Shown here in pieces: positions 28,723 through 37,212 of a DNA stretch of 64,000 nucleotides (its first letter is position 1; the number at the start of each line of letters is the position of its first letter). The notes beneath the pieces were generated by a model. It had not been told where the DNA came from and searched no databases. It saw only the letters and a list, made by a program, of their open reading frames with translations. Source of the stretch: Staphylococcus aureus (GTDB taxonomy: Bacteria > Bacillota > Bacilli > Staphylococcales > Staphylococcaceae). The stretch spans positions 372,001 through 436,000 of the forward strand of contig NZ_CP011526.1 in assembly GCF_001027105.1 (NCBI RefSeq). The letters are read 5' to 3'. A program made the translations under genes and the position numbers.

Positions 28723-28817
28723 AAGCGGTTTAATAATCCCATGTTTAATGATTTTGATACGTGTTTTTATAATAAAAACATATCGAACATTGACTACGTT
28801 ATTAAGCTGCTTTTTTG
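28723..28817 (+). terminator. ssl8 long-hairpin terminator
   Basis: AAGCGGTTTAATAA pairs with TTATTAAGCTGCTT (about 70 nt apart, with an inner hairpin around TTTTTATAATAAAAA), followed by T residues. Confidence 0.7.
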
Positions 28818-28961
28818 TACACTTTATAACCAATAGCTTAAGATTTAAAACTAATCGGAAAGAACAATGATTCACCAAAAAAATATTTATGTTGCTATTA
28901 AAAATCAGTTAATACGAATGTTAAAATACGTTTGATTTTCATTAATAATGATTCAAGTTTA

Positions 28962-28977
28962 TTTAAATGAGCGTTAA
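28962..28977 (+). promoter_or_regulatory. SaeR-type box of ssl9
   Basis: TTTAA-ATGAGC-GTTAA; one mismatch from consensus. Confidence 0.7.
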
Positions 28978-29071
28978 TGTCAGTCTGTTTTGATGCACCT
29001 TATAATAAAGACAGATAGTTCAAATTACGTAATAATAACAATCCAATACATTAAGATTGGAGCAAAAAAAT

Positions 29072-29770
29072 ATGAAATTAACAACGATAGCTAAAGCAAC
29101 ATTAGCATTAGGAATATTAACTACAGGTGTGTTTACAGCAGAAAGTCAAACTGGTCACGCGAAAGTAGAACTTGATGAGACACAACGCAAATATTATATC
29201 AATATGCTACATCAATACTATTCTGAAGAAAGTTTTGAACCAACAAACATTAGTGTTAAAAGCGAAGATTACTATGGCTCTAACGTTTTAAACTTTAAAC
29301 AACGAAATAAAGCTTTTAAAGTATTTTTACTTGGTGACGATAAAAATAAATATAAAGAAAAAACACATGGCCTTGATGTCTTTGCAGTACCTGAATTAAT
29401 AGATATAAAAGGTGGCATATATAGCGTTGGCGGTATAACAAAGAAAAATGTGAGATCAGTGTTTGGATTTGTAAGTAATCCAAGTCTACAAGTTAAAAAA
29501 GTTGATGCTAAAAATGGCTTTTCGATAAACGAGTTGTTTTTTATTCAAAAGGAAGAAGTATCATTGAAGGAACTGGACTTTAAAATAAGAAAACTCTTAA
29601 TCGAAAAATATAGATTGTATAAAGGAACGTCTGATAAAGGTAGAATTGTTATCAATATGAAAGACGAAAAGAAGCATGAAATTGATTTAAGTGAAAAATT
29701 AAGTTTTGAACGTATGTTTGATGTAATGGATAGTAAGCAAATTAAAAATATTGAAGTGAATTTGAATTAG
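29072..29770 (+). CDS. ssl9: Staphylococcal superantigen-like protein 9
   Basis: A 232-residue secreted SSL (signal peptide [18 protein letters not shown], cleavage near GHAKV). YYSEESFEPTNISVK marks the OB-fold and [15 protein letters not shown] the beta-grasp start. It is a close paralogue of ssl8, with the longest shared run across YKEKTHGLDVFAVPEL. The C-terminal EIDLSEKLSFERMFDVM lacks the sialyl-glycan motif. Receptor reports for SSL9 are limited, so I give no specific function. The start follows TTGGAGCA. Confidence 0.9.
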   Translation: MKLTTIAKATLALGILTTGVFTAESQTGHAKVELDETQRKYYINMLHQYYSEESFEPTNISVKSEDYYGSNVLNFKQRNKAFKVFLLGDDKNKYKEKTHGLDVFAVPELIDIKGGIYSVGGITKKNVRSVFGFVSNPSLQVKKVDAKNGFSINELFFIQKEEVSLKELDFKIRKLLIEKYRLYKGTSDKGRIVINMKDEKKHEIDLSEKLSFERMFDVMDSKQIKNIEVNLN

Positions 29771-29798
29771 TTCGAGTTAATAGCATAATAGCTTAAGA

Positions 29799-29886
29799 AG
29801 CGGCTTAACGACAAAATGTGAATTGGCATTTGTGTCCTTATATAAGGAACTGTGTTAAATACATTACTGTTGTTAAGTTGTTTTTG
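29799..29886 (+). terminator. ssl9 long-hairpin terminator
   Basis: GCGGCTTAACGAC pairs with GTTGTTAAGTTGT across about 60 nt, with an inner TCCTTATATAAGGA stem, then T residues. Confidence 0.7.
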
Positions 29887-30025
29887 TAATTCAAAGAGCA
29901 GAACAGAGTAACATCATCAGTTGTAGTAAACGATAATCCGGTAAAACAACTAAATGAAATAATGAAAGTCATTTAACCTGAACATTAAAATATATTTGTT
30001 TTTCATTAAGAATAATTCAAGTATA

Positions 30026-30041
30026 TTTAAATCGAGGTTAA
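30026..30041 (+). promoter_or_regulatory. SaeR-type box of ssl10
   Basis: TTTAA-ATCGAG-GTTAA; one mismatch from consensus. Confidence 0.7.
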
Positions 30042-30135
30042 TTATCGTATGAAACGATGCACGTTATAATAAAAATGTATGATTCAAATTACGTAATGAA
30101 AACAATCCAATATATTAAGATTGGAGCAAATAAAT

Positions 30136-30819
30136 ATGAAATTTACAGCATTAGCAAAAGCGACATTAGCTTTAGGAATTTTAACAACAGGAACTTTAAC
30201 AACAGAAGTTCATTCAGGTCATGCAAAACAAAATCAAAAGTCAGTAAATAAACATGACAAGGAAGCATTATACCGATACTACACTGGAAAGACTATGGAA
30301 ATGAAAAATATTAGTGCTTTGAAACATGGTAAAAACAACTTACGTTTTAAGTTTAGAGGTATTAAGATTCAAGTTTTACTGCCTGGAAATGATAAAAGTA
30401 AATTTCAACAGCGTAGTTATGAGGGGTTAGATGTTTTCTTTGTTCAAGAAAAAAGAGATAAGCACGATATATTTTATACTGTTGGTGGTGTAATACAGAA
30501 TAATAAAACATCTGGAGTTGTCAGTGCACCAATATTAAATATTTCAAAAGAAAAGGGTGAAGATGCTTTTGTGAAAGGTTACCCTTATTACATTAAAAAA
30601 GAAAAAATAACACTAAAAGAACTGGATTATAAGTTGAGAAAGCATCTAATTGAAAAATACGGACTTTATAAAACAATCTCAAAAGATGGTAGGGTCAAAA
30701 TTAGCTTGAAAGATGGCAGTTTTTATAACCTTGATTTAAGATCTAAATTAAAATTTAAATATATGGGGGAAGTCATAGAAAGCAAACAAATTAAAGATAT
30801 TGAAGTTAACTTAAAGTAA
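30136..30819 (+). CDS. ssl10: Staphylococcal superantigen-like protein 10
   Basis: A 227-residue secreted SSL matching SSL10, reported to bind IgG1, CXCR4 and prothrombin-type ligands. The mature protein is very basic (starting near KQNQKSVNKHDKEA). YYTGKTMEMKNISALK marks the OB-fold and ITLKELDYKLRKHLI the beta-grasp start. Its ending NLDLRSKLKFKYMGEVI lacks both the sialyl-glycan motif and the usual RM. The start at 30136 follows TTGGAGCA. A frame from 30057 in another phase is a shadow. It ends the first block of ssl genes; hsdM starts about 260 nt downstream. Confidence 0.94.
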   Translation: MKFTALAKATLALGILTTGTLTTEVHSGHAKQNQKSVNKHDKEALYRYYTGKTMEMKNISALKHGKNNLRFKFRGIKIQVLLPGNDKSKFQQRSYEGLDVFFVQEKRDKHDIFYTVGGVIQNNKTSGVVSAPILNISKEKGEDAFVKGYPYYIKKEKITLKELDYKLRKHLIEKYGLYKTISKDGRVKISLKDGSFYNLDLRSKLKFKYMGEVIESKQIKDIEVNLK

Positions 30820-30846
30820 ATCATTACGAATAATTAAAAGTAATTG

Positions 30847-30934
30847 AAGCGGCTTAACGGTGAAATGTAAATTGGTGCGCATAGCTTATACAAAAAGGAT
30901 GCATCAATCGATATCGTCGTTAAGCCGTTTTGGT
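30847..30934 (+). terminator. ssl10 long-hairpin terminator
   Basis: CGGCTTAACG (30850-30859) pairs with CGTTAAGCCG (30918-30927) across about 58 nt, followed by a weak T run. Confidence 0.7.
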
Positions 30935-31082
30935 TTGTGTGTCATGAATCCTATCCCAATCTCCATAAAGGTAAAATTTCCACCACCAACATCAAAATTC
31001 TCCACATCGCAACATAACCAAATGTTATAATAAATCTATTACACAAAGAGATAAATTACTTATTCAAAGGCGGAGGAATCAC

Positions 31083-32639
31083 ATGTCTATTACTGAAAAA
31101 CAACGTCAGCAACAAGCTGAATTACATAAAAAATTATGGTCGATTGCGAATGATTTAAGAGGGAATATGGATGCGAGTGAATTCCGTAATTACATTTTAG
31201 GCTTGATTTTCTATCGCTTCTTATCTGAAAAAGCGGAACAAGAATATGCAGATGCCTTGTCAGGTGAAGACATCACGTATCAAGAAGCATGGGCAGACGA
31301 AGAATACCGTGAAGACTTAAAAGCAGAATTAATTGACCAAGTCGGTTACTTCATTGAGCCAGAAGATTTATTCAGTGCGATGATTCGTGAAATTGAAACG
31401 CAAGATTTCGATATCGAACACCTGGCGACGGCAATTCGTAAAGTTGAAACATCAACATTAGGTGAAGAAAGTGAAAATGACTTTATCGGTCTGTTCAGCG
31501 ATATGGATTTGAGTTCAACGCGACTAGGTAACAATGTCAAAGAACGTACTGCTTTAATCTCTAAAGTCATGGTTAATCTTGACGACTTACCATTCGTTCA
31601 CAGTGACATGGAAATTGATATGTTAGGTGATGCATATGAATTCCTAATTGGGCGCTTTGCGGCGACAGCGGGTAAAAAAGCAGGCGAGTTCTATACACCA
31701 CAACAAGTATCTAAGATACTGGCGAAGATTGTCACAGACGGTAAAGATAAATTACGTCACGTGTATGACCCAACATGTGGTTCAGGTTCACTGTTGTTAC
31801 GTGTTGGTAAAGAAACACAAGTGTATCGTTATTTCGGTCAAGAACGTAACAATACTACATACAACTTAGCACGCATGAATATGTTATTACATGATGTGCG
31901 TTATGAGAACTTCGATATCCGTAATGATGACACATTGGAAAACCCAGCCTTTTTAGGCAATACATTTGATGCGGTTATTGCGAACCCACCGTATAGTGCG
32001 AAATGGACTGCAGATTCAAAGTTTGAAAATGACGAACGATTCAGTGGTTACGGCAAACTTGCGCCTAAGTCTAAAGCAGACTTTGCCTTTATTCAACACA
32101 TGGTACATTACCTAGACGATGAAGGTACCATGGCCGTTGTACTCCCACATGGTGTATTATTCCGAGGTGCTGCAGAAGGTGTCATTCGTCGTTATTTAAT
32201 TGAAGAAAAGAACTACTTAGAAGCTGTGATTGGTTTGCCAGCGAATATTTTCTATGGGACAAGTATTCCAACATGTATTTTAGTATTTAAAAAATGTCGC
32301 CAACAAGACGACAACGTACTATTTATCGATGCATCCAATGATTTTGAAAAAGGAAAAAATCAAAATCATTTAAGCGATGCCCAAGTCGAACGTATTATAG
32401 ACACATATAAGCGTAAGGAAACAATTGATAAATATAGCTACAGCGCGACACTACAAGAGATTGCCGATAACGATTACAACCTAAATATACCGAGATATGT
32501 CGATACATTCGAAGAAGAAGCACCGATTGATTTAGATCAAGTCCAACAAGATTTGAAAAATATCGATAAAGAAATCGCAGAAATTGAGCAAGAAATCAAT
32601 GCATACCTGAAAGAACTTGGGGTGTTGAAAGATGAGTAA
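31083..32639 (+). CDS. hsdM: Type I restriction-modification methyltransferase subunit
   Basis: HsdM methylates adenine in the type I restriction complex with HsdS (Sau1 system). The 518 residues have the N-terminal helical HsdM domain (DASEFRNYILGLIFYRFLSEKAE), then AGEFYTPQQVSKIL. The SAM-binding motif DPTCGSGSLLL and catalytic NPPY (NPPYSAKW) follow. A GGCGGAGG Shine-Dalgarno precedes the ATG. It overlaps hsdS by 8 nt, so both are co-translated. The restriction subunit hsdR is not in this window; in S. aureus it is encoded elsewhere and shared by both island-borne hsdMS pairs. Confidence 0.97.
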   Translation: MSITEKQRQQQAELHKKLWSIANDLRGNMDASEFRNYILGLIFYRFLSEKAEQEYADALSGEDITYQEAWADEEYREDLKAELIDQVGYFIEPEDLFSAMIREIETQDFDIEHLATAIRKVETSTLGEESENDFIGLFSDMDLSSTRLGNNVKERTALISKVMVNLDDLPFVHSDMEIDMLGDAYEFLIGRFAATAGKKAGEFYTPQQVSKILAKIVTDGKDKLRHVYDPTCGSGSLLLRVGKETQVYRYFGQERNNTTYNLARMNMLLHDVRYENFDIRNDDTLENPAFLGNTFDAVIANPPYSAKWTADSKFENDERFSGYGKLAPKSKADFAFIQHMVHYLDDEGTMAVVLPHGVLFRGAAEGVIRRYLIEEKNYLEAVIGLPANIFYGTSIPTCILVFKKCRQQDDNVLFIDASNDFEKGKNQNHLSDAQVERIIDTYKRKETIDKYSYSATLQEIADNDYNLNIPRYVDTFEEEAPIDLDQVQQDLKNIDKEIAEIEQEINAYLKELGVLKDE

Positions 32640-33843
32640 TACACAAAAGAAAAATGTGCCAGAATTGAGGTTCCCAGGGTTTGAAGGCGAATGGGAAGAG
32701 AAGCAGTTAGGGGATCTTACAGATAGAGTAATTAGGAAAAATAAAAACTTAGAATCGAAAAAGCCTTTAACAATATCCGGACAGTTAGGTTTAATTGATC
32801 AAACAGAATATTTTAGTAAATCAGTTTCGTCGAAAAATCTAGAAAATTATACACTAATAAAGAATGGAGAATTCGCGTATAACAAAAGTTATTCTAATGG
32901 ATACCCATTAGGGGCTATTAAAAGATTAACTAGATATGATAGTGGTGTATTGTCCTCTTTGTATATTTGTTTTTCTATTAAAAGTGAAATGTCTAAAGAC
33001 TTCATGGAAGCATATTTTGATTCGACACACTGGTATAGAGAAGTTTCTGGAATTGCAGTTGAGGGTGCAAGAAATCACGGATTATTAAATGTTTCTGTGA
33101 ATGATTTTTTTACTATTCTAATTAAATATCCAAGTTTAGAAGAACAGCAAAAAATAGGCAAGTTCTTCAGCAAACTCGACCGACAAATTGAATTAGAAGA
33201 ACAAAAGCTTGAATTACTTCAACAACAGAAAAAAGGCTATATGCAGAAAATTTTCTCACAGGAACTGCGATTCAAAGATGAGAATGGTGAAGATTATCCA
33301 GATTGGGAAAATAGCAAAATAGAAAAATATTTAAAAGAGAGAAACGAACGTTCTGACAAAGGGCAAATGCTTTCAGTAACTATAAATAGTGGCATTATAA
33401 AATTTAGTGAATTGGATAGAAAAGATAATTCAAGTAAAGATAAAAGTAATTATAAAGTAGTTAGGAAAAATGATATTGCATATAATTCTATGAGAATGTG
33501 GCAAGGGGCTAGTGGTAAATCAAATTATAATGGGATTGTTAGCCCTGCATATACTGTGCTTTATCCAACACAAAATACTAGCTCATTATTTATTGGATAT
33601 AAGTTTAAAACACATAGAATGATTCATAAATTTAAAATTAATTCACAAGGATTAACATCAGATACATGGAACTTAAAATATAAACAATTAAAAAATATAA
33701 ATATAGATATACCTGTATTGGAGGAACAAGAAAAGATAGGTGATTTCTTTAAAAAAATGGATATATTGATAAGTAAACAGAAAATGAAAATTGAAATATT
33801 AGAAAAAGAGAAACAATCCTTTTTACAAAAAATGTTCTTATAA
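32632..33843 (+). CDS. hsdS: Type I restriction-modification specificity subunit
   Basis: HsdS sets the bipartite DNA target of the type I complex. The 403 residues form two target-recognition domains (about 10-160 and 215-360). They are separated and followed by conserved helices: EEQQKIGKFFSKLDRQIELEEQKLELL centrally, and EEQEKIGDFFKKMDILISKQKMKIEIL at the end. Both recognition domains are intact and full length. They vary between S. aureus lineages and fix lineage-specific barriers to DNA transfer. The exact target cannot be read from the sequence by eye. Confidence 0.95.
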   Translation: MSNTQKKNVPELRFPGFEGEWEEKQLGDLTDRVIRKNKNLESKKPLTISGQLGLIDQTEYFSKSVSSKNLENYTLIKNGEFAYNKSYSNGYPLGAIKRLTRYDSGVLSSLYICFSIKSEMSKDFMEAYFDSTHWYREVSGIAVEGARNHGLLNVSVNDFFTILIKYPSLEEQQKIGKFFSKLDRQIELEEQKLELLQQQKKGYMQKIFSQELRFKDENGEDYPDWENSKIEKYLKERNERSDKGQMLSVTINSGIIKFSELDRKDNSSKDKSNYKVVRKNDIAYNSMRMWQGASGKSNYNGIVSPAYTVLYPTQNTSSLFIGYKFKTHRMIHKFKINSQGLTSDTWNLKYKQLKNINIDIPVLEEQEKIGDFFKKMDILISKQKMKIEILEKEKQSFLQKMFL

Positions 33844-33936
33844 CTTTGATAAATACATAGATTGCATAAGAATAAAATTTGTATAATTTAACATAAAAGT
33901 TGTAAAAGTAAAGTGAATTAAAAACGAACATTAAAT

Positions 33937-33969
33937 TTAGGCACTGTGAAAGCGCAGTGTCTTTTTTGT
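33937..33969 (+). terminator. hsdMS terminator
   Basis: GCACTG pairs with CAGTGT around GTGAAAGCG, followed by TTTTTT, about 95 nt after hsdS. Confidence 0.7.
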
Positions 33970-34113
33970 GTCGAAATTGTGTACAGAATAAGTAGTTAAA
34001 TAAAGATTAAGTTGAGATAAAGTGTTATTCGTAAATAAAAGAGAGTAGATCGATAGGAATTGAATGATATTAGTTAACTATTTATTAAATTACTTAATAA
34101 TGATTAATTTTTA

Positions 34114-34129
34114 GTTAAAGTAAGTTTAA
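34114..34129 (+). promoter_or_regulatory. SaeR-type box of ssl11
   Basis: GTTAA-AGTAAG-TTTAA; one mismatch. A TATAAT sits about 23 nt downstream (34153-34158). Confidence 0.7.
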
Positions 34130-34225
34130 TGTGAAGCACGACCATTGCTCATTATAATGAATGAGGATTGTTCGTATTGCGTAATAGAATAAATCAAATA
34201 GACTAAAAATTGGGAGCATAGAATT

Positions 34226-34903
34226 ATGAAATTAAAAAATATTGCTAAAGCAAGTTTAGCACTAGGGATTTTAACAACAGGGATGATTACAACTACTGCT
34301 CAGCCAGTAAAAGCAAGTACATTAGAGGTTAGATCACAAGCTACTCAAGACTTGAGTGAATATTATAATAGACCGTTCTTTGAGTATACAAATCAGTCAG
34401 GATATAAAGAGGAAGGAAAAGTGACGTTTACTCCTAATTATCAACTTATAGATGTAACTTTAACTGGGAATGAAAAGCAAAATTTTGGTGAAGATATTTC
34501 TAATGTAGATATATTTGTTGTAAGAGAAAATTCTGATAGATCTGGTAATACAGCTTCAATTGGTGGTATTACTAAAACAAACGGTTCAAATTATATTGAT
34601 AAAGTAAAAGATGTAAATTTAATAATTACTAAAAACATCGATAGTGTTACATCAACGTCAACATCATCTACATATACAATTAATAAAGAAGAAATTTCAT
34701 TAAAAGAACTTGATTTTAAATTAAGAAAGCATTTAATTGATAAACATAACCTTTATAAGACAGAACCTAAAGACAGTAAAATTCGAATTACTATGAAAGA
34801 TGGTGGGTTCTACACATTTGAATTGAATAAAAAGTTACAAACACACCGTATGGGTGATGTTATTGATGGCAGAAATATAGAAAAAATTGAAGTGAATTTA
34901 TAA
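34226..34903 (+). CDS. ssl11: Staphylococcal superantigen-like protein 11
   Basis: A 225-residue secreted SSL separated from the main cluster by hsdMS. Its signal peptide is cleaved near [20 protein letters not shown] marks the OB-fold and [15 protein letters not shown] the beta-grasp start. The end [19 protein letters not shown] holds the full sialyl-Lewis-X pocket pattern. SSL11 is known to bind sialylated leukocyte glycoproteins such as PSGL-1 and Fc-alpha-RI. The start follows TTGGGAGCA. Unlike ssl1-ssl10 it has no terminator of its own; a secreted-protein gene begins 21 nt after its stop. Confidence 0.95.
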
Positions 34904-34924
34904 AATTATTCGAGGGAGCATATC

Positions 34925-36433
34925 ATGAGGGAAAATTTTAAGTTACGTAAAATGAAAGTCGGTTTAGTATCTGTTGCAATTACAATGTTATATATTATGA
35001 CAAACGGACAAGCAGAAGCATCTGAAAATCAAAACGCTTTAATCTCTAATATAAATGTAGACAATCAGGAAAAACAGAATAATGTAAATCAAGCTGTTCA
35101 GCCTCAAAATAATACTAATGAAACATCAAAAGTACCGGCTAATTTTGTCAAATTGAATGATATTAAACCAGGTGATACTTCTATACAAGGAACAACTTTA
35201 CCAAATCAATTTATACTATTAACTATTGATAAAAAAGATGTGAGCTCAGTTGAAGATTCTGACAGCAGCTTTGTTATGTCTGATAAAGATGGGAATTTTA
35301 AGTATGACTTAAATGGTCGCAAAATTGTTCATAATCAAGAAATTGAAGTGTCTTCATCAGATCCCTATTTAGGTGACGATGAAGAAGATGAAGAAGTAGA
35401 AGAAACTTCAACTGAAGAAGTTGGTGCTGAGGAAGAAAGTACAGAAGCTAAAGCTACATATACAACACCGCGATATGAAAAAGCGTATGAAATACCGAAA
35501 GAACAGCTAAAAGAAAAAGATGGACATCACCAAGTTTTTATCGAACCTATTACTGAAGGTTCAGGTATTATTAAAGGCCATACCTCTGTAAAAGGTAAAG
35601 TTGCTCTATCTATTAATAATAAATTTATTAACTTTGAGACAAATGCTAATGGTGGTCCAAATAAAGAAGAAGCGAAATCTGGATCAGAAGGAATCTGGAT
35701 GCCTATTGATGACAAAGGATACTTTAATTTTGACTTCAAAACGAAACGTTTCGATGATTTAGAGTTAAAGAAAAATGATGAGATCTCATTAACATTTGCA
35801 CCTGATGACGAAGATGAGGCATTGAAGTCATTAATTTTCAAAACTAAGGTAACGAGTTTAGAAGATATTGATAAAGCAGAAACTAAATATGACCATACTA
35901 AAGTGGAAAAAGTAAAAGTATTGAAAGATGTTAAAGAAGATTTACATGTAGATGAAATTTACGGAAGCTTATATCATACAGAAAAAGGTAAAGGTATTCT
36001 TGATAAAGAAGGTACTAAAGTAATTAAAGGTAAGACTAAATTCGCAAATGCAGTTGTGAAGGTAGACTCTGAACTAGGTGAAGGTCAAGAATTCCCTGAT
36101 TTGCAAGTCGATGAAAAAGGTGAATTCAGCTTTGATGTAGATCATGCTGGATTTAGATTACAAAATGGAGAAACACTAAACTTCACAGTAGTTGATCCTA
36201 TTACAGGTGAATTATTAAGTGGAAATTTTGTTTCTAAAAACATAGATATTTATGAATCTCCTGAAGAAAAAGCAGATCGTGAGTTTGATGAAAGAATGGA
36301 AAACACACCTGCATATCATAAATTACATGGTGATAAAATTGTCGGCTACGATACTAACGGATTCCCGATTACCTGGTTTTATCCATTAGGTGAAAAGAAA
36401 GTTGAACGTAAGGCACCAAAATTAGAAAAATAA
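34925..36433 (+). CDS. Secreted Ig-like repeat protein co-transcribed with ssl11
   Basis: A 502-residue protein with a signal peptide (KMKVGLVSVAITMLYIMTNGQAEAS). About three Ig-like beta domains follow, each with the pattern IxGxT...VxL..N and a later DxxGxFxFDLxxxxLxxGDxI-type end (near residues 78-150, 198-285 and 325-430). The first two are separated by an acidic Glu/Asp linker (DDEEDEEVEE). There is no LPXTG sorting signal or transmembrane end, so it is probably released or held non-covalently. The start follows CGAGGGAGC. It lies 21 nt after ssl11 and shares its promoter. I do not recognise a specific function; host-matrix binding is possible. Confidence 0.8.
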   Translation: MRENFKLRKMKVGLVSVAITMLYIMTNGQAEASENQNALISNINVDNQEKQNNVNQAVQPQNNTNETSKVPANFVKLNDIKPGDTSIQGTTLPNQFILLTIDKKDVSSVEDSDSSFVMSDKDGNFKYDLNGRKIVHNQEIEVSSSDPYLGDDEEDEEVEETSTEEVGAEEESTEAKATYTTPRYEKAYEIPKEQLKEKDGHHQVFIEPITEGSGIIKGHTSVKGKVALSINNKFINFETNANGGPNKEEAKSGSEGIWMPIDDKGYFNFDFKTKRFDDLELKKNDEISLTFAPDDEDEALKSLIFKTKVTSLEDIDKAETKYDHTKVEKVKVLKDVKEDLHVDEIYGSLYHTEKGKGILDKEGTKVIKGKTKFANAVVKVDSELGEGQEFPDLQVDEKGEFSFDVDHAGFRLQNGETLNFTVVDPITGELLSGNFVSKNIDIYESPEEKADREFDERMENTPAYHKLHGDKIVGYDTNGFPITWFYPLGEKKVERKAPKLEK

Positions 36434-36441
36434 TTAAATAA

Positions 36442-36510
36442 AACAGCTTAATGATGTAATGAAATTAGTGAGTTAATCACTGACTTCTACGTCATTGAGC
36501 TGTTTTTTTG
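36442..36510 (+). terminator. Terminator of the ssl11-Ig-like protein operon
   Basis: AACAGCTTAATGATG pairs with CGTCATTGAGCTGTT, followed by TTTTTTT. It resembles the ssl7-ssl10 long-hairpin terminators. Confidence 0.8.
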
Positions 36511-36536
36511 TGCTTTGTTACAAAGCATTATTGAAT

Positions 36537-36845
36537 TTATTTTACGTGTTCATATTTTGAAACATCAAAGCCGTCTTGTTTAGCTTTGTTGATAATGTCT
36601 TTGATTGAATGTAGTCCTTTATCGGCGAAGTATGATCTTAAGTTGTCTTTTGTAGCTTGGTCAGCATTCTTATCTAATAACACATCAATATAACTTAATT
36701 CATGTTCTAAGAAGTTTGCATCATCATGTAGTACGAGTCCATTTTGAGAATAAACTTTCGCATCTGCTTGATTACCATATCCAACAACGCCAGTTGCTAA
36801 AACACCTACCATTGCCGTAGCTACTAAAACCTTTTTAAATTTCAT
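36537..36845 (-). CDS. spn: Staphylococcal peroxidase inhibitor SPIN
   Basis: SPIN is a small secreted protein that plugs the active site of human myeloperoxidase and protects S. aureus inside neutrophil phagosomes. The sequence matches it: signal peptide (FKKVLVATAMVGVLATG, cleavage after ADA), then a 73-residue mature protein starting KVYSQNGLVLHDD. That N-terminal hairpin inserts into the peroxidase channel; a three-helix body follows. I choose ATG 36845 because GAGGAG lies 8 nt before it; a GTG three codons upstream overlaps that ribosome site. It is the only gene on the minus strand between ssl11 and the lpl array. Confidence 0.93.
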   Translation of the reverse strand: MKFKKVLVATAMVGVLATGVVGYGNQADAKVYSQNGLVLHDDANFLEHELSYIDVLLDKNADQATKDNLRSYFADKGLHSIKDIINKAKQDGFDVSKYEHVK

Positions 36846-37212
36846 ATCTATCACTCCTCTAAAAATTGTAACTCCATCATAACACTGAATATTAAGAAAA
36901 TTACGTTTATTAAGTCGATTTAATAATTTTTAATAAATAGTTAAAGTGACAAATATTGTTTAAATGCAATTAATCTTTAATACGATGCTTGAGGATTTTT
37001 CCTAATAAAACCTTGATTTCAAAAAGGGTTTAAATCAAATGAAACAATAATAAAAAAATGACGCAATATAATAATAAGTACAAATTTAATTAAGAAATTA
37101 AATTGATTGTATATGTATATTTTGGTAACGTAAAAGAGAAATATACAAAATAATTAATTATTTATATGAAAAGAGAATATAAATGAAGTATAAAACAGAG
37201 AGACGTGAAGCG
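36846..37212. other. Divergent promoter region between spn and the lpl array
   Basis: AT-rich, with several TTAA-rich repeats near 36910-36945. It must hold the spn promoter on the minus strand and the promoter of the lpl array on the plus strand. No exact GTTAA-N6-GTTAA site was found near spn by eye. Confidence 0.4.

Noticed and set aside
19997..34903. Calling the SSL genes superantigens
   Set aside because: They have the fold but lack features needed for TCR/MHC-II activation; the family is known for immune-evasion binding instead.
36846..36950. A SaeR box for spn
   Set aside because: TTAA pairs occur but none has the right six-base spacing near the gene; the only N6 match is far upstream and weak.
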